From JANNOG01 sp031398915 (lineage in GTDB: Bacteria; Actinomycetota; Actinomycetes; Actinomycetales; JBBAYJ01): 59,412 nucleotides of DNA. Numbering within the stretch: position 1 is the stretch's first letter; each line of letters begins with the position of its first letter. The position numbers were made by a program, and so were the translations under genes. A model generated the notes under the pieces. That model worked only from the letters and a program-made list of their open reading frames with translations, was not told the origin of the DNA and made no database searches. Location: positions 1 to 59,412 of the forward strand of contig JANNOG010000134.1 of NCBI GenBank assembly GCA_031398915.1. The letters are read 5' to 3'. Shown here in pieces: positions 41,630 through 50,088 of this stretch.

Positions 41630-42256
41630 ATGGCAAGCGGCTTCTCGTCAGAGACGGCGGCCTGGCACGCTCGCCGCTTCCCCTGGCGATCGGTGCTGTC
41701 TGCCCTCGCAGTCGTCCTTTTGGCCGGCTGCTCGGTGCAGCCGGGAACCACGGCCGGGGGGTCCCCCGACGCGTCGGCCGGTCGGAGCGGGGCACGGGGC
41801 AGCAGCGCGGGAGAAGCGGTGCCGCACGACCTCGACATGGCGGTGCCCTCGCCGCCATTGCCGCCGACTGCGGACGACACATCCGGTGCAGCCGCCCTCG
41901 ACGTCGCCACCCGCGCGGTTGCCGCGTTCGCACGCCCCGGACTCGATGCCGACACGTGGTGGACGGAGCTGGCGCCGATGCTCTCCCCAGCCGCTCAGGC
42001 CGCCTACGTCGGCACCGACCCGGCGGAGATCCCGGTCACCGGGGTCAGCGGTGAACCGCATGTCGTCGACGATGTCAGCAGCCCTTACCTCGCCACAGTC
42101 GCCGTGCCCACCGACTCTGGCGTCTACGCCGTTCTGCTCAGTCGCACGGGTGCCGGGGCGCCGTGGTTGATCGAACGTCTCGACCCACCGGCGACGGACC
42201 CGGCGACGCTGCCTCGGTCGCCCATCGATGCGCCCTCGACGGGCCCGGCTGCATGA
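41630..42256 (+). CDS. Transfer-associated lipoprotein
   Basis: A 208-residue protein. A twin-basic N-terminus (ARRFPWRS) and hydrophobic stretch lead to the lipobox LLAGC (Cys34), so it is exported and lipid-anchored. After a Gly/Ser-rich linker the domain ALDVATRAVAAFARPGLDAD to LIERLDPP looks like a small NTF2/VirB8-like or conserved conjugative protein. It starts five bases after the monooxygenase stop and overlaps the M23 hydrolase start (ATGA). It probably acts with the hydrolase in cell-wall passage of the transfer apparatus. Confidence 0.7.
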   Translation: MASGFSSETAAWHARRFPWRSVLSALAVVLLAGCSVQPGTTAGGSPDASAGRSGARGSSAGEAVPHDLDMAVPSPPLPPTADDTSGAAALDVATRAVAAFARPGLDADTWWTELAPMLSPAAQAAYVGTDPAEIPVTGVSGEPHVVDDVSSPYLATVAVPTDSGVYAVLLSRTGAGAPWLIERLDPPATDPATLPRSPIDAPSTGPAA

Positions 42257-43278
42257 GACTGTTCGTCGCGCTCATGATGGCGTTACCGGTCCTCTTCGGC
42301 GGCTGCGTCGGTGGCCTCGCCGCGGTCCAGGCCCCCCAGCGCCCCCCGAGTGGCTGCGGCGGCCCGGCCGCGCTCGTCGTCAACGCAAGCGGCGTCACCA
42401 GCGTCGCCGGTTACAGCGGCGAGCAACTGGTCAACGCCGCCCTGGTAATCAACGGCGGTCAAGCGTTGGGCCTGCCATTGCAGGCCCAGCTCATCGCCGT
42501 CATGACGGCCATGGGGGAGTCGGGCCTTCGTGTCCTCGACTACGGCGACGCCGCCGGGCCGGACAGTCGAGGGCTGTTCCAGCAACGATCGAACGGCGCG
42601 TGGGGCTCCTACGCCGACCGGATGGACCCGACCATCAGCGCCCGCAACTTCTACGCGGCGCTCATCCGTGTCGACGGCTGGCAAACGCTGCCGCCGACGA
42701 TCGCCGCCCACCGGACACAGCGCAACGCCGACCCCTTCCATTACGAGCGGTACTGGCCCGCGGCGGTTCAGGTGGTCGAGGCGCTCTCTGGAGCTTCGGT
42801 CACCTCGGGCGGGGGAGGCGACGTGACCAGCGCGGCTTGTGCGCCGGCCCCGTCCGGAGCGGCGGCTGCCACGGGTTGGATCAAGCCGGCCGTCGGTCCG
42901 GTCACGAGCGGCTTCGGGTACCGGATCCACCCCATCACCGGTGTCCGGAAGTTCCATGCCGGCATCGACATCGGCGCCCCCTGCCGGGCGCCCATCTACG
43001 CCGCAGCTGCCGGCGTCGTCATCAGCGCAGGCCCGGCGAGCGGGTACGGCAACCTCATCGCCGTCGACCACGGCGGCGGGATCGTCACCCGCTATGGCCA
43101 CATGTACAACGACGGCCTCCTCGTCCGCGTGGGGGACCGGGTGGGCGCCGGGCAGCAGATCGCCCGCATCGGCAGCTTCGGCCTGTCCACTGGTTGCCAC
43201 CTGCACTTCGAGGTCATGCAGGACGGCGCGTTCGTCGATCCGTCGTCAGTTCTCGCAGCTCAAGGGGTGCCGGCATGA
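42253..43278 (+). CDS. Bifunctional cell-wall hydrolase: lysozyme-like plus M23 peptidase
   Basis: A 341-residue exported protein with a hydrophobic signal (MRLFVALMMALPVLFGGCVG). Residues ~55-175 form a lysozyme-like domain, with AVMTAMGESGLRVLDYGDAA (Glu89 the likely catalytic acid) and SRGLFQQRSNGAWG. Residues ~215-335 are an M23/LytM domain: FHAGIDIGAP (His235, Asp239), TRYGHMYND (His283) and GCHLHFEVMQDG (His316, His318). This two-domain layout is the usual VirB1-like T4SS muramidase/endopeptidase of Gram-positive conjugative elements. It opens the peptidoglycan for the transfer channel. ATGA overlaps occur at both ends. Confidence 0.9.
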   Translation: MRLFVALMMALPVLFGGCVGGLAAVQAPQRPPSGCGGPAALVVNASGVTSVAGYSGEQLVNAALVINGGQALGLPLQAQLIAVMTAMGESGLRVLDYGDAAGPDSRGLFQQRSNGAWGSYADRMDPTISARNFYAALIRVDGWQTLPPTIAAHRTQRNADPFHYERYWPAAVQVVEALSGASVTSGGGGDVTSAACAPAPSGAAAATGWIKPAVGPVTSGFGYRIHPITGVRKFHAGIDIGAPCRAPIYAAAAGVVISAGPASGYGNLIAVDHGGGIVTRYGHMYNDGLLVRVGDRVGAGQQIARIGSFGLSTGCHLHFEVMQDGAFVDPSSVLAAQGVPA

Positions 43279-43466
43279 CGTCGGCTCGATGGCCGACATT
43301 GTCGCCCGACCAGGTCGCAGTCCTCCTGGCGCGAGCGGACACCGTTGCCTCCACCCTGGACGGCATCTCGGCCAGGCTCGCCGATCTGGAGGATGGCGGT
43401 GGGCGAGCCCGTCGTGCGGAGGACGCTGGTGACGACCCCGCCGCTCACCGTCGGCTGATGCCGTGA
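43275..43466 (+). CDS. Small hypothetical protein after M23 hydrolase
   Basis: A 63-residue protein whose ATG overlaps the hydrolase stop (ATGA). It is helical and acidic (PDQVAVLLARADTVASTLDG, SARLADLEDGG), soluble and not recognised. It ends the operon that begins with the chorismate-lyase-like gene. The coupled start supports translation. Confidence 0.55.
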   Translation: MTSARWPTLSPDQVAVLLARADTVASTLDGISARLADLEDGGGRARRAEDAGDDPAAHRRLMP

Positions 43467-43497
43467 GCTGCCGAATGGTGAGGCCAGCAACCGTTGA

Positions 43498-43995
43498 TCA
43501 GTCGGGCGCCTCCAGGCGCCGCACCCGACGGTCGAGCTCCCCAGCGGTGGCCTCGATGCCATCCAGCCGTGCCATAAGAGTCTCGAAGGCAGCCCCGTCG
43601 CCGTCCGGAGTAGAGGCTTGCTCGGCGTTAGGAGCCAGCCCGGATCGAAGATCATCAACCAATGCGCGAAGCGCCACGAGGTCGTCTCGTAGTTGGCCAA
43701 GGGTCGCCGTGTCCGAGATGGTGGCGACTGCGCCGGATGCCTCGTCCGCTTCCTGCCGGCGCTCTTCGGGTCGGCGGACGAACGTGCCCCGGCCTTGCTG
43801 GGACACGACGAGACCGGCGTCGCGCAGTGAACGCAGGGCGCTGAGGACTGTGTTCGGGGCGACGCTGTAGTGGGCGGCCAGGGTGCGTCCGGGCGGCAGT
43901 TGCGCGCCTGGGGGGAACTCGCCAGCCGCGATGCGGGAGCGCAGGTCATCGGCCACGACGAGGTAGGGCGCCCTCGAATCGCCGGTCGGCTCCAC
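43498..43995 (-). CDS. GntR-family regulator (KorSA-like position)
   Basis: A 165-residue protein from GTG 43995. The winged helix is complete: YLVVADDLRSRIAAGEFPPG, AQLPPGRTLAAHYSVAPNTV, LSALRSLRDAGLVVSQQGRG and TFVRRP (about residues 11-75). The rest is a helical, coiled-coil-like region. GntR regulators of this size control replication and excision genes in actinomycete ICEs (KorSA of pSAM2 is the model). It is divergent from the excisionase/replication block, and a 6-bp-arm inverted repeat lies in the shared region (44040-44060). It is probably the repressor of that block. Confidence 0.8.
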   Translation of the reverse strand: MEPTGDSRAPYLVVADDLRSRIAAGEFPPGAQLPPGRTLAAHYSVAPNTVLSALRSLRDAGLVVSQQGRGTFVRRPEERRQEADEASGAVATISDTATLGQLRDDLVALRALVDDLRSGLAPNAEQASTPDGDGAAFETLMARLDGIEATAGELDRRVRRLEAPD

Positions 43996-44039
43996 GGACG
44001 CTCACGGTAGTGCGATTCCGCGTCCACACCCAACTCGCG

Positions 44040-44060
44040 TGACTTGCGTAACTTAAGTCA
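44040..44060. promoter_or_regulatory. Inverted repeat, candidate GntR operator
   Basis: TGACTT (44040-44045) and its exact complement AAGTCA (44055-44060) are separated by nine bases. An inner ACTTAAGT palindrome occupies 44051-44058. It lies in the 135-bp region between the GntR gene and the excisionase-like gene. The half-site ACTTGCG resembles ACTTACG of the inverted repeat in the candidate oriT (12685-12701). GntR proteins bind such dyads; autoregulation is likely. Confidence 0.55.
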
Positions 44061-44130
44061 ATCTGCCTGGCCTGGCATCACAACCGGCACGAACCCACCA
44101 GAGGGCGCCGGATGACGCCAGGGAGGGCAC

Positions 44131-44421
44131 ATGGCACTACCCCGCACATTCGCCGAACTCGCACCCGAGACCGGATCCGGCGCGGTTCATCCACTGATCT
44201 CGATCCCCGCGGCCGCGCGGATGCTCGGCTTCTCGGAGATGACCATCCGGCGGGCCGTGAAGACCAAGCGGTTCCCCGCAGTCCAGATCGGCACGAAGGC
44301 CCTCGTCCCGCGGGCATTCGTCGAGCAGCTCCTCAACGCCGCTGCCACCGGTCAGACCGTGGTCGTGGAGGACCTGGTCCGCGACACCGGCCGCTTGCCA
44401 CGACAGGGGGGCGCCGAGTGA
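44131..44421 (+). CDS. Excisionase-like HTH protein
   Basis: A 96-residue protein with an excisionase/MerR-type HTH at residues ~24-70: LISIPAAARMLGFSEMTIRR, AVKTKRFPAVQIGTKALVPR and AFVEQLLN. Such proteins bend DNA at att sites to direct integrase to excision, or act as replication-control proteins in pSAM2-like elements. It is the first gene of the block regulated by GntR; its stop overlaps the GTG of the next gene. A second, shorter HTH of the same type lies at 49713-49913, so which one is the true Xis is unclear. Confidence 0.7.
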   Translation: MALPRTFAELAPETGSGAVHPLISIPAAARMLGFSEMTIRRAVKTKRFPAVQIGTKALVPRAFVEQLLNAAATGQTVVVEDLVRDTGRLPRQGGAE

Positions 44422-45164
44422 GCCGGGCCGCCGTCCGGGACGACCTATCCGCGGCTGCCGAGTGCTCGATTCCCGAGGCGAGGTCAGCGGCCCCGGTCGC
44501 TGCACCCGAGCTGGCTCCGCTGCTGCGCGCGGGAAGCCACGGGACACCCGGTGTCGAGGCAGCCATCGGACTGCTCGACGCCCACGGGGTGTGGATCCAG
44601 TCGATGGACTTCCGCTGCGCCGCCGTCACGCTCAACTCGCCGGACGGCCAGGAACCCGCGCGAGCTGTCGTCGACTTCGAGGCCGCAGCGGTTCTCGCGG
44701 ACACCGCTACGTGCTCGGCGGCGGACAGGCAGGTCCTGCTCATTGCCTGCTCCCTCGGGGGCGTGGACGTCGACAACCTCGCTCACCTCTGCGCCGGCCT
44801 GGACCAGCGCACCTTGGCCCTGGTCCTTGACGCGGTCGCACACGCCGCTGGATGGCATGCGACAGGGGTTTCGCACCTGGTCACCGGACGTGTGGGTCAG
44901 ACGATGGCCGATTCCCGGCCCACAGGTGCGCTCAGTGTCGCTTACCCGAGCCCCACCGATCTCGGCCTGCGCGGCCTCACCAAGGTCCTCTACCGGGCCG
45001 CAGTGCAGGCAGCTCACCACTTCGGTCACCCCGCCGCCGCCTACGCCTGGCTCGCCGGCTACGAGCAGCGCTGCAACATCTCCGAACTGGCCGTCGTCGC
45101 CGCAGCCCGGCGTTCGCTGCCGGACGGCCCCAGGTTCCCCTCACCCAGGGCCACGCCGGCGTGA
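44418..45164 (+). CDS. Hypothetical protein of replication module
   Basis: A 248-residue protein from GTG 44418 (GTGA overlap with the excisionase-like gene). Helical and alanine-rich, with AVVDFEAAAVLADTATCSAA and GLRGLTKVLYRAAVQAAHHF, no membrane segment and no domain that I recognise. Its stop overlaps the start of the SpdB-like gene, so it belongs to the same translationally coupled operon (44131-48503). A replication accessory role is only positional. Confidence 0.55.
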   Translation: MSRAAVRDDLSAAAECSIPEARSAAPVAAPELAPLLRAGSHGTPGVEAAIGLLDAHGVWIQSMDFRCAAVTLNSPDGQEPARAVVDFEAAAVLADTATCSAADRQVLLIACSLGGVDVDNLAHLCAGLDQRTLALVLDAVAHAAGWHATGVSHLVTGRVGQTMADSRPTGALSVAYPSPTDLGLRGLTKVLYRAAVQAAHHFGHPAAAYAWLAGYEQRCNISELAVVAAARRSLPDGPRFPSPRATPA

Positions 45165-46111
45165 CGACCGTTCACGCGCCACGGCCGTCGACCGGCCCGA
45201 TCACCGCCCGGCGCCCCGCCCGCGTGTTGTGGGCGGCGCTGCTGCTCACAGTGGCCGCGCCGGTCGCCATCAACGCGACGTCGCTGTACCGGCTGTCTGT
45301 CGAACGCCTCGGCCTCGACGGACCCGTCGGCCTGGCCCTGCCGGTCACCCTCGACGGCGCTGCACTGGTCGCCCTCGTCATCCGGCTGCGGGCCCTGCGC
45401 GATGGCGACGCCGCAGCCGGCGCCTCGGTGGCCGTCGCGCTGTTCGGTGGGCTGTCAGCGGCGCTCGCGGCCATCGAGGGTCAGGCGGTGGGCGGCCTCG
45501 TCGGCGCCATTGCGCTCGGTTCGCTGCCGATCGTCGCCGTCGTCATGCTCTCGTTGACCACCGGCGCCCTGCGCCGAGAGGACCTGCGCGCCGCCGGTCT
45601 GATTCCGCCGCGCCCGCCCTACTTCTCTTCGTTGCGGTGGGTGCTCGCCCCGACGACGACTTTCCGCGCCTGGCGCCACGGCATCCTGTGGGAACTCTCC
45701 GAACGCTCGGCCTGCCTGGCCGCCACCGATGCCCAACGGGTGAGCGTCGTGTCGCTCGGTCCCGCCACCTCGGGCGGCACTTACTCGGGTGGGCGGTCGG
45801 AGCTGACTCGTGAGGGCGAACCGACTGTCGACGGGCAGGACGACGAGCCGCTCTCAGCGGTTGGCGGCATAGACGGACGGGAAAGATCCGCGGGTCCGGC
45901 CGCGAACGGCCATGGCTGGGTGGGGACCAAGCGAGGACTCGTGCGGGACCTCGTGGCGGCCGGGTACCGAGAGCGGGCCGGGATCGTGGCTGAATGCGCC
46001 CGCCTCGGCGTGGAGGTATCAGTCCGGGAGGTCGGCCGCATCCTCGCCGAGCATTCCGCCGCCGCGGCGTCGGTCCATCCGATCCGATCGACGAACCGTC
46101 CCCGCCGATGA
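45161..46111 (+). CDS. DUF2637/SpdB-like membrane protein
   Basis: A 316-residue protein from GTG 45161. Four membrane segments occupy the N-terminal half: VLWAALLLTVAAPVAINATS, GLALPVTLDGAALVALVIRL, ASVAVALFGGLSAALAAIEG and GAIALGSLPIVAVVMLSLTT. This four-helix layout with an LxxDGxA-like segment is DUF2637, the SpdB family of plasmid spread proteins found in actinomycete ICEs. The soluble C-terminal ~120 residues end in an HTH-like helix pair (TKRGLVRDLVAAGYRERAGI). SpdB proteins spread elements between mycelial compartments. It overlaps both neighbours. Confidence 0.75.
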   Translation: MTTVHAPRPSTGPITARRPARVLWAALLLTVAAPVAINATSLYRLSVERLGLDGPVGLALPVTLDGAALVALVIRLRALRDGDAAAGASVAVALFGGLSAALAAIEGQAVGGLVGAIALGSLPIVAVVMLSLTTGALRREDLRAAGLIPPRPPYFSSLRWVLAPTTTFRAWRHGILWELSERSACLAATDAQRVSVVSLGPATSGGTYSGGRSELTREGEPTVDGQDDEPLSAVGGIDGRERSAGPAANGHGWVGTKRGLVRDLVAAGYRERAGIVAECARLGVEVSVREVGRILAEHSAAAASVHPIRSTNRPRR

Positions 46112-46926
46112 CCAGCCCGCCCGCTCACCACGACGTCGAGTCACCCGTCGCTGCGGTGCTGCGCTACGCGGCCAGTGGGTGGCCTGTCCTGCCGTGCCGC
46201 CAGGACAAGACCCCGCACACCCGTCACGGCGTGCTCGACGCCTCGACCGACCCGGCTGTGATCGGCCGGTGGTGGACCCGGTGGCCGGCGGCGCTGCCTG
46301 CGGTAGCGACCGGGCAGCACCTGACCGTGCTCGACATCGACGTCAAGGGGCCGGCGAACGGCTACACGGCGCTGCGGGCTGTCGAGCACCTGCTGCCGAC
46401 CGGGTGCCCCCGGGTTCGCACGCCCTCCGGCGGACTGCATGTGTACACGCGACCACGCGCGCCGGTCGGCAACCGGTCCTTGCGTACCGCCGGCGTCGAC
46501 GTCCGCGGGGACGGCGGCTATGTCCTCGTCCCGCCTGGCGTGACCGACCATGGTTCCTACGAGTTCGCCGAGCGCGGGAGCTGGCCGGTCCCGACCGTCG
46601 ACGTCCGCCGCGTCTTGGACGTGCTCGCACCACCGCCCCGCCCCTCGCCTCCGCGGGGATTCGACCGCGGCGGCGACCCCGTGCGTTGGCTCGCTCCCTG
46701 GGTCGAGAACCTGCAGCCCGGCGGCCGAAACGCCGGCTTGTTCTGGGCGGCGTGCTGCGTGGCCGAGCACGGCCACGACCCGCACCCCCTCATCGAGGCC
46801 GCCGTCAACGCGGGCCTGCCACGCGGCGAGGCCACCCGCACCATCCGCTCCGCGGTCCGCACCGCGACCAGCAAGGCCGCACCTGCCGCACCGCGACACC
46901 CCGCAGCCGCCCCCGAACGGGACTGA
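46108..46926 (+). CDS. Bifunctional DNA primase/polymerase (Prim-Pol)
   Basis: A 272-residue protein. Prim-Pol motifs: AASGWPVLPCRQDKTPHTRH (N-terminal), TVLDIDVKGPANG (Asp76-x-Asp78 metal pair), RVRTPSGGLHVY (Ser107-x3-His111) and VDVRGDGGYVLVPPG (third Asp near 130). This is the AEP-type primase of actinomycete ICE replication modules. It primes or copies DNA during the replicative stage before transfer. Its ATG overlaps the SpdB-like stop (ATGA). It is followed after a hairpin by the D5-like ATPase, the helicase partner. Confidence 0.85.
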   Translation: MTSPPAHHDVESPVAAVLRYAASGWPVLPCRQDKTPHTRHGVLDASTDPAVIGRWWTRWPAALPAVATGQHLTVLDIDVKGPANGYTALRAVEHLLPTGCPRVRTPSGGLHVYTRPRAPVGNRSLRTAGVDVRGDGGYVLVPPGVTDHGSYEFAERGSWPVPTVDVRRVLDVLAPPPRPSPPRGFDRGGDPVRWLAPWVENLQPGGRNAGLFWAACCVAEHGHDPHPLIEAAVNAGLPRGEATRTIRSAVRTATSKAAPAAPRHPAAAPERD

Positions 46927-46949
46927 ACAAGGGGACAGAACAGCGAAAC

Positions 46950-46972
46950 GCCCCGGTCGGCGAAACCGGGGC
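46950..46972 (+). terminator. 8-bp GC hairpin between Prim-Pol and ATPase genes
   Basis: GCCCCGGT (46950-46957), seven-base loop, then ACCGGGGC (46965-46972) forms a perfect stem in the 74-bp gap between two otherwise adjacent replication genes. No T-tract follows, so it is not a classical intrinsic terminator. It may attenuate transcription or stabilise mRNA ends between the primase and ATPase messages. Confidence 0.5.
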
Positions 46973-47000
46973 ATTCCAGAGCTACCGATCGGTGAATCTG

Positions 47001-48503
47001 ATGACCCAAGGTTACGGCGCACCCCCGCGCGAGGACAGCGCGACAGGCGCCGGCGAAGACGGCGAAGCCGATGCCTACAACGGCCTCGCCGAGCAAGCCC
47101 TTCTGTTCGCTCTGGACGCCTACGAACTCGGCCGCACTCCCGAGGGCGCCACCTTCGCCGTGCCCCGCGACGGCCCCCAGCTGGTCACCATGCTCCACAG
47201 CGGAACCCCCGGCACCGGGCTCTCCGACCGGCTCAAGCTCGAGTTCTGGCGCCGCCGCGGGCGCGTCATCCCGGTCAACGCCATCACCGCCGCGCTGTCC
47301 ACTGTCGACGCCCTCGCCGCCTCCGGCGCGCCCACCGACCTCGCCATGCGCGTCGCCGCCCACGCCGGCTCCCTGTACGTCGACCTCGGCGACCTCACCG
47401 GCCGAGCCATCCGAGTGCGCGCGGGCGGATGGACGCTCGTCGACCGGCCCCCGGTGCTCTTCCGTCGGACCGCGCTCACCGCTGCCCTACCCGAACCCGT
47501 GCCCGGCGGGTCACTGGACGAGCTCTGGGACTACGTCAACGTCCGCGCCGACGACCGGCCACTCGTCCTGGCATGGCTGGTCGCCGCGCTGCTGCCGCGC
47601 ATCCCGCACCCCATCGCGGCGCTCACCGGCGAGCAGGGCACCGGGAAATCGACCGCGTCCCGGTGCCTGGTCAGCATCATCGACCCCGCCACCGCCGCGG
47701 TCCGCCGGGCCCCCGACAAGGAGGAGACCTGGTCAACCGCCGTCGCCGGGTCCTGGGTCGTCGCGCTGGACAACCTCTCAACCCTGCCGCCGTGGCTCTC
47801 CGATGCCCTATGCCGGGCCGTGACCGGCGACGCAGACGTCCGCCGACGGCTGTACTCCAACTCCGACCTCGAAGTCGTCCACTACCGCCGCGTCCTGATC
47901 ATGAACGGGATCGGCTGGGGCAACATCCCCGCCGACCTCGAAGAACGCACCATCGTCTTCGAACTCGCCGTCATCCCACCAGACCAGCGACGCGAAGAGG
48001 CCGACTTCTGGGCTGCTTGGGCCCGGGCCCACCCTCGGATCCTCGGCGCCCTGCTCGACCTCACCGCCGGCGTGCTCGCCCAACGCGACCAGGTGCGCCT
48101 GGCCCGGCTACCCCGGATGGCCGACTTCGGGCGGGTCGTGGCCACCGTCGACCACATCCTCGGCACCGACGGCCTCGGCCACTATTGGCAGCAAGCCGAG
48201 CGGATGAGCGTCGAGTCCGTCGCCGGCGACCCCTTCATCGACGCACTACTCGCCACCCTCGTCGCCGCGGGCGGCGACTGGGCCGGCACCGCCACCGAAC
48301 TCCGCACCGCCATGCTCACCACCCTCGGCGACCCCCCACCCCGATGGATGCCCGGCAAGGGCAAATCCATGTCCACCCGCGTTGCCCGCGAGGCCAAACG
48401 ACTCCGAGACATCGGCTGGACCGTCACCGACGACGCCGGCCGCAACGAGGCCGGGACCAAGCGCTACAGCCTCACCGTCCCCGCGGGAGACCGCCGCCCC
48501 TGA
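47001..48503 (+). CDS. D5-like replicative ATPase/helicase
   Basis: A 500-residue protein. Walker A is LTGEQGTGKSTAS (208-220) and Walker B-like GSWVVALDNLS (about 250). Further on come RRRLYSNSDLEV, HYRRVLIMNGIGW and LEERTIVFELAVIP, the sensor-like regions of phage-type D5/SF3 helicases. The N-terminal ~170 residues are a separate domain (GLAEQALLFALDAYELGRTP). With the Prim-Pol gene it would form the primase-helicase core of autonomous ICE replication. ATG 47001 was selected because upstream in-frame sequence overlaps the Prim-Pol gene antiphase. Confidence 0.8.
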   Translation: MTQGYGAPPREDSATGAGEDGEADAYNGLAEQALLFALDAYELGRTPEGATFAVPRDGPQLVTMLHSGTPGTGLSDRLKLEFWRRRGRVIPVNAITAALSTVDALAASGAPTDLAMRVAAHAGSLYVDLGDLTGRAIRVRAGGWTLVDRPPVLFRRTALTAALPEPVPGGSLDELWDYVNVRADDRPLVLAWLVAALLPRIPHPIAALTGEQGTGKSTASRCLVSIIDPATAAVRRAPDKEETWSTAVAGSWVVALDNLSTLPPWLSDALCRAVTGDADVRRRLYSNSDLEVVHYRRVLIMNGIGWGNIPADLEERTIVFELAVIPPDQRREEADFWAAWARAHPRILGALLDLTAGVLAQRDQVRLARLPRMADFGRVVATVDHILGTDGLGHYWQQAERMSVESVAGDPFIDALLATLVAAGGDWAGTATELRTAMLTTLGDPPPRWMPGKGKSMSTRVAREAKRLRDIGWTVTDDAGRNEAGTKRYSLTVPAGDRRP

Positions 48504-48576
48504 CCACCGCACCGGCAGCGGATTGGCTGGTTGCGCTGCCTGTGGCTCCACACGCGACATGAGAAGGGATCACACG

Positions 48577-49341
48577 ATGACCACCAGCACCGAGGCCACA
48601 GATCAGCTGGCCACCTACGAGTCCGCTTGGACGGCTGCGATGAGCCAGACCGTCCATACGCTGACTGCCGTTGTGCGCCTGCGCCACCCAACCGCCGGGC
48701 AGCCGGACGTCGCCGGCTTCCTCGCCCAGGCCCTCGCTCACGTCACGGCCAACACCGGCGGCATCGAAGAAGTGGTAGCAGGCCGCCCCGGCTCATGGGA
48801 AGCCGACCTCGTCGCCCAACTCATCGCAGGGACCATCGGTGAGGACCCCGACCCGACGGAAGTGGCACGTTGGCGTACTGCCCCGGTGGTTGTGCGCCTC
48901 AACGTGGCTGAGTACGTCGAGGACCGCCTTGGGCGTCCAGGTCTGGACGACGCGCTCGCCCTGATCGGCCAGTACTACGACGCACTACCCGACGACGCCT
49001 GGGAATCTGCCGGGGACATACAGCAGCGCGATCTGGACGCTACGGTCGAGAGATACACCACGGCCTACGGCGAGTTCGCTACCTCCTTTGAGGGCGCCGT
49101 TCGCGAGGCCGCCGCCACGGTCCTACTCGCCGGTGAAGTGCCGGTCACCGTTCAGGTGGACGCCGACCCATGGTCACCCTGGTGGAGCGCCTCATCGGAG
49201 ACCGGCGCAGTCACCCGCAGCACCACATGCGACGAAGGCGACCACCTCGCATTCGACCTCTGGGCCACCGCGATCAACGAGGTCACGATGCCCGAGATCA
49301 CGGTGGTCTTCTCCACCCAGCCCAACGCGAACGCCTCCTGA
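48577..49341 (+). CDS. Hypothetical protein downstream of replication genes
   Basis: A 254-residue acidic protein with AGAAGG upstream of its ATG. Helical, soluble, with a C-terminal beta-rich portion (VLLAGEVPVTVQVDADPWSP). No recognised domain. It follows the helicase gene by ~70 bp on the same strand and is likely the last gene of the replication operon. A stabilisation or maintenance role is possible but unsupported. Confidence 0.55.
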   Translation: MTTSTEATDQLATYESAWTAAMSQTVHTLTAVVRLRHPTAGQPDVAGFLAQALAHVTANTGGIEEVVAGRPGSWEADLVAQLIAGTIGEDPDPTEVARWRTAPVVVRLNVAEYVEDRLGRPGLDDALALIGQYYDALPDDAWESAGDIQQRDLDATVERYTTAYGEFATSFEGAVREAAATVLLAGEVPVTVQVDADPWSPWWSASSETGAVTRSTTCDEGDHLAFDLWATAINEVTMPEITVVFSTQPNANAS

Positions 49342-49712
49342 CGAGTGCTCACAACTACGACCTCTCCCTTCCACCTTCTTGAGAAGTACGCTCGCCCCGT
49401 TTCCCGGGTTCTCCCCGTCTGGGCAGGTGGAAGGCCCTGGCGCTGACGGGTCGTACTGGGAACACGCGCCGGCGAACCCTTGGGCGTCAGGACGAGCCGG
49501 GGCTCCACGAGCCGTACAACGGGGAATGCGGCCCCCACGGGACCGGCCTCACCTGCGACGACGGGGATTGCCGGGTGGCCGGGGAACCGTCTCGCCAACA
49601 TCACCCCTGTCGCGGACGGCTGGTCGCGGACATCACGGGCAGCGGCATGCGGTCGAATGGTGCCTGTGGACAGGGCCCAGTGCGCCTGCTGACGACGCCC
49701 TACGCTGCCAAT
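49342..49712. other. Gene-free interval with a leaderless promoter-like end
   Basis: No convincing gene occurs in these 371 bp; the open frames are short and low-complexity. At the right end, TACGCT (49701-49706) is a good -10 hexamer placed six bases before the ATG at 49713, so the downstream excisionase-like gene may be transcribed as a leaderless message. I see no matching -35. Confidence 0.45.
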
Positions 49713-49913
49713 ATGCGAACCGCGGTCGACGACGAACCGTTCCTTACGCTCGCCACGGTCGCGCTCCAAGTCGGGGTCTCCGAACTGGAGATTTACCGTC
49801 TCGTGCAGGCCGGTTCGTTACCCGCAGTCAACATTCCGTCTCGCGGCCACTGGCTGATTCACGCCGATGCTCTCAAGGAGTGGCTGGACGCGGGCGGCGT
49901 CGACCTGCGTTGA
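49713..49913 (+). CDS. Second excisionase/AlpA-type HTH protein
   Basis: A 66-residue protein with the compact HTH of excisionase-type regulators: FLTLATVALQVGVSELEIYR, LVQAGSLPAVNIPSRGHWLI and HADALKEWLDAGG. It is monocistronic, with a -10-like hexamer directly upstream. It may be the recombination directionality factor working with the integrase at 55219-56802, or a regulator of the adjacent cargo. It resembles but is shorter than the protein at 44131-44421. Confidence 0.7.
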   Translation: MRTAVDDEPFLTLATVALQVGVSELEIYRLVQAGSLPAVNIPSRGHWLIHADALKEWLDAGGVDLR

Positions 49914-50088
49914 CAGGGAGTCGAATCCTCGGGTCCCTACGGGAGGCTGTAACCGTGGGACGGTCGCCTTCCGCGGCGGTCTGGGGGGAGACCAGTCGGC
50001 AGGAGGGCGACCACTTGCAACGTTACCGTCTCTAGTGGTGCAGACCGTTGCCCAACCGCCGGGCGCGCCCGACCGATCTGGGACTCTG

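Noticed and set aside
45912..47000. Continuous frame giving an 863-residue version of the D5-like ATPase
   Set aside because: The first ~360 residues are arginine-rich translation overlapping SpdB-like and Prim-Pol genes in another frame; the protein-like sequence begins at ATG 47001.
49914..49945. tRNA-like sequence GAGTCGAATCCTCGGGT after the second excisionase-like gene, considered as a second att site
   Set aside because: It resembles a T-arm by chance but does not pair into a 5-bp T stem or match the tRNA-Lys 3' end, and no cloverleaf can be drawn.
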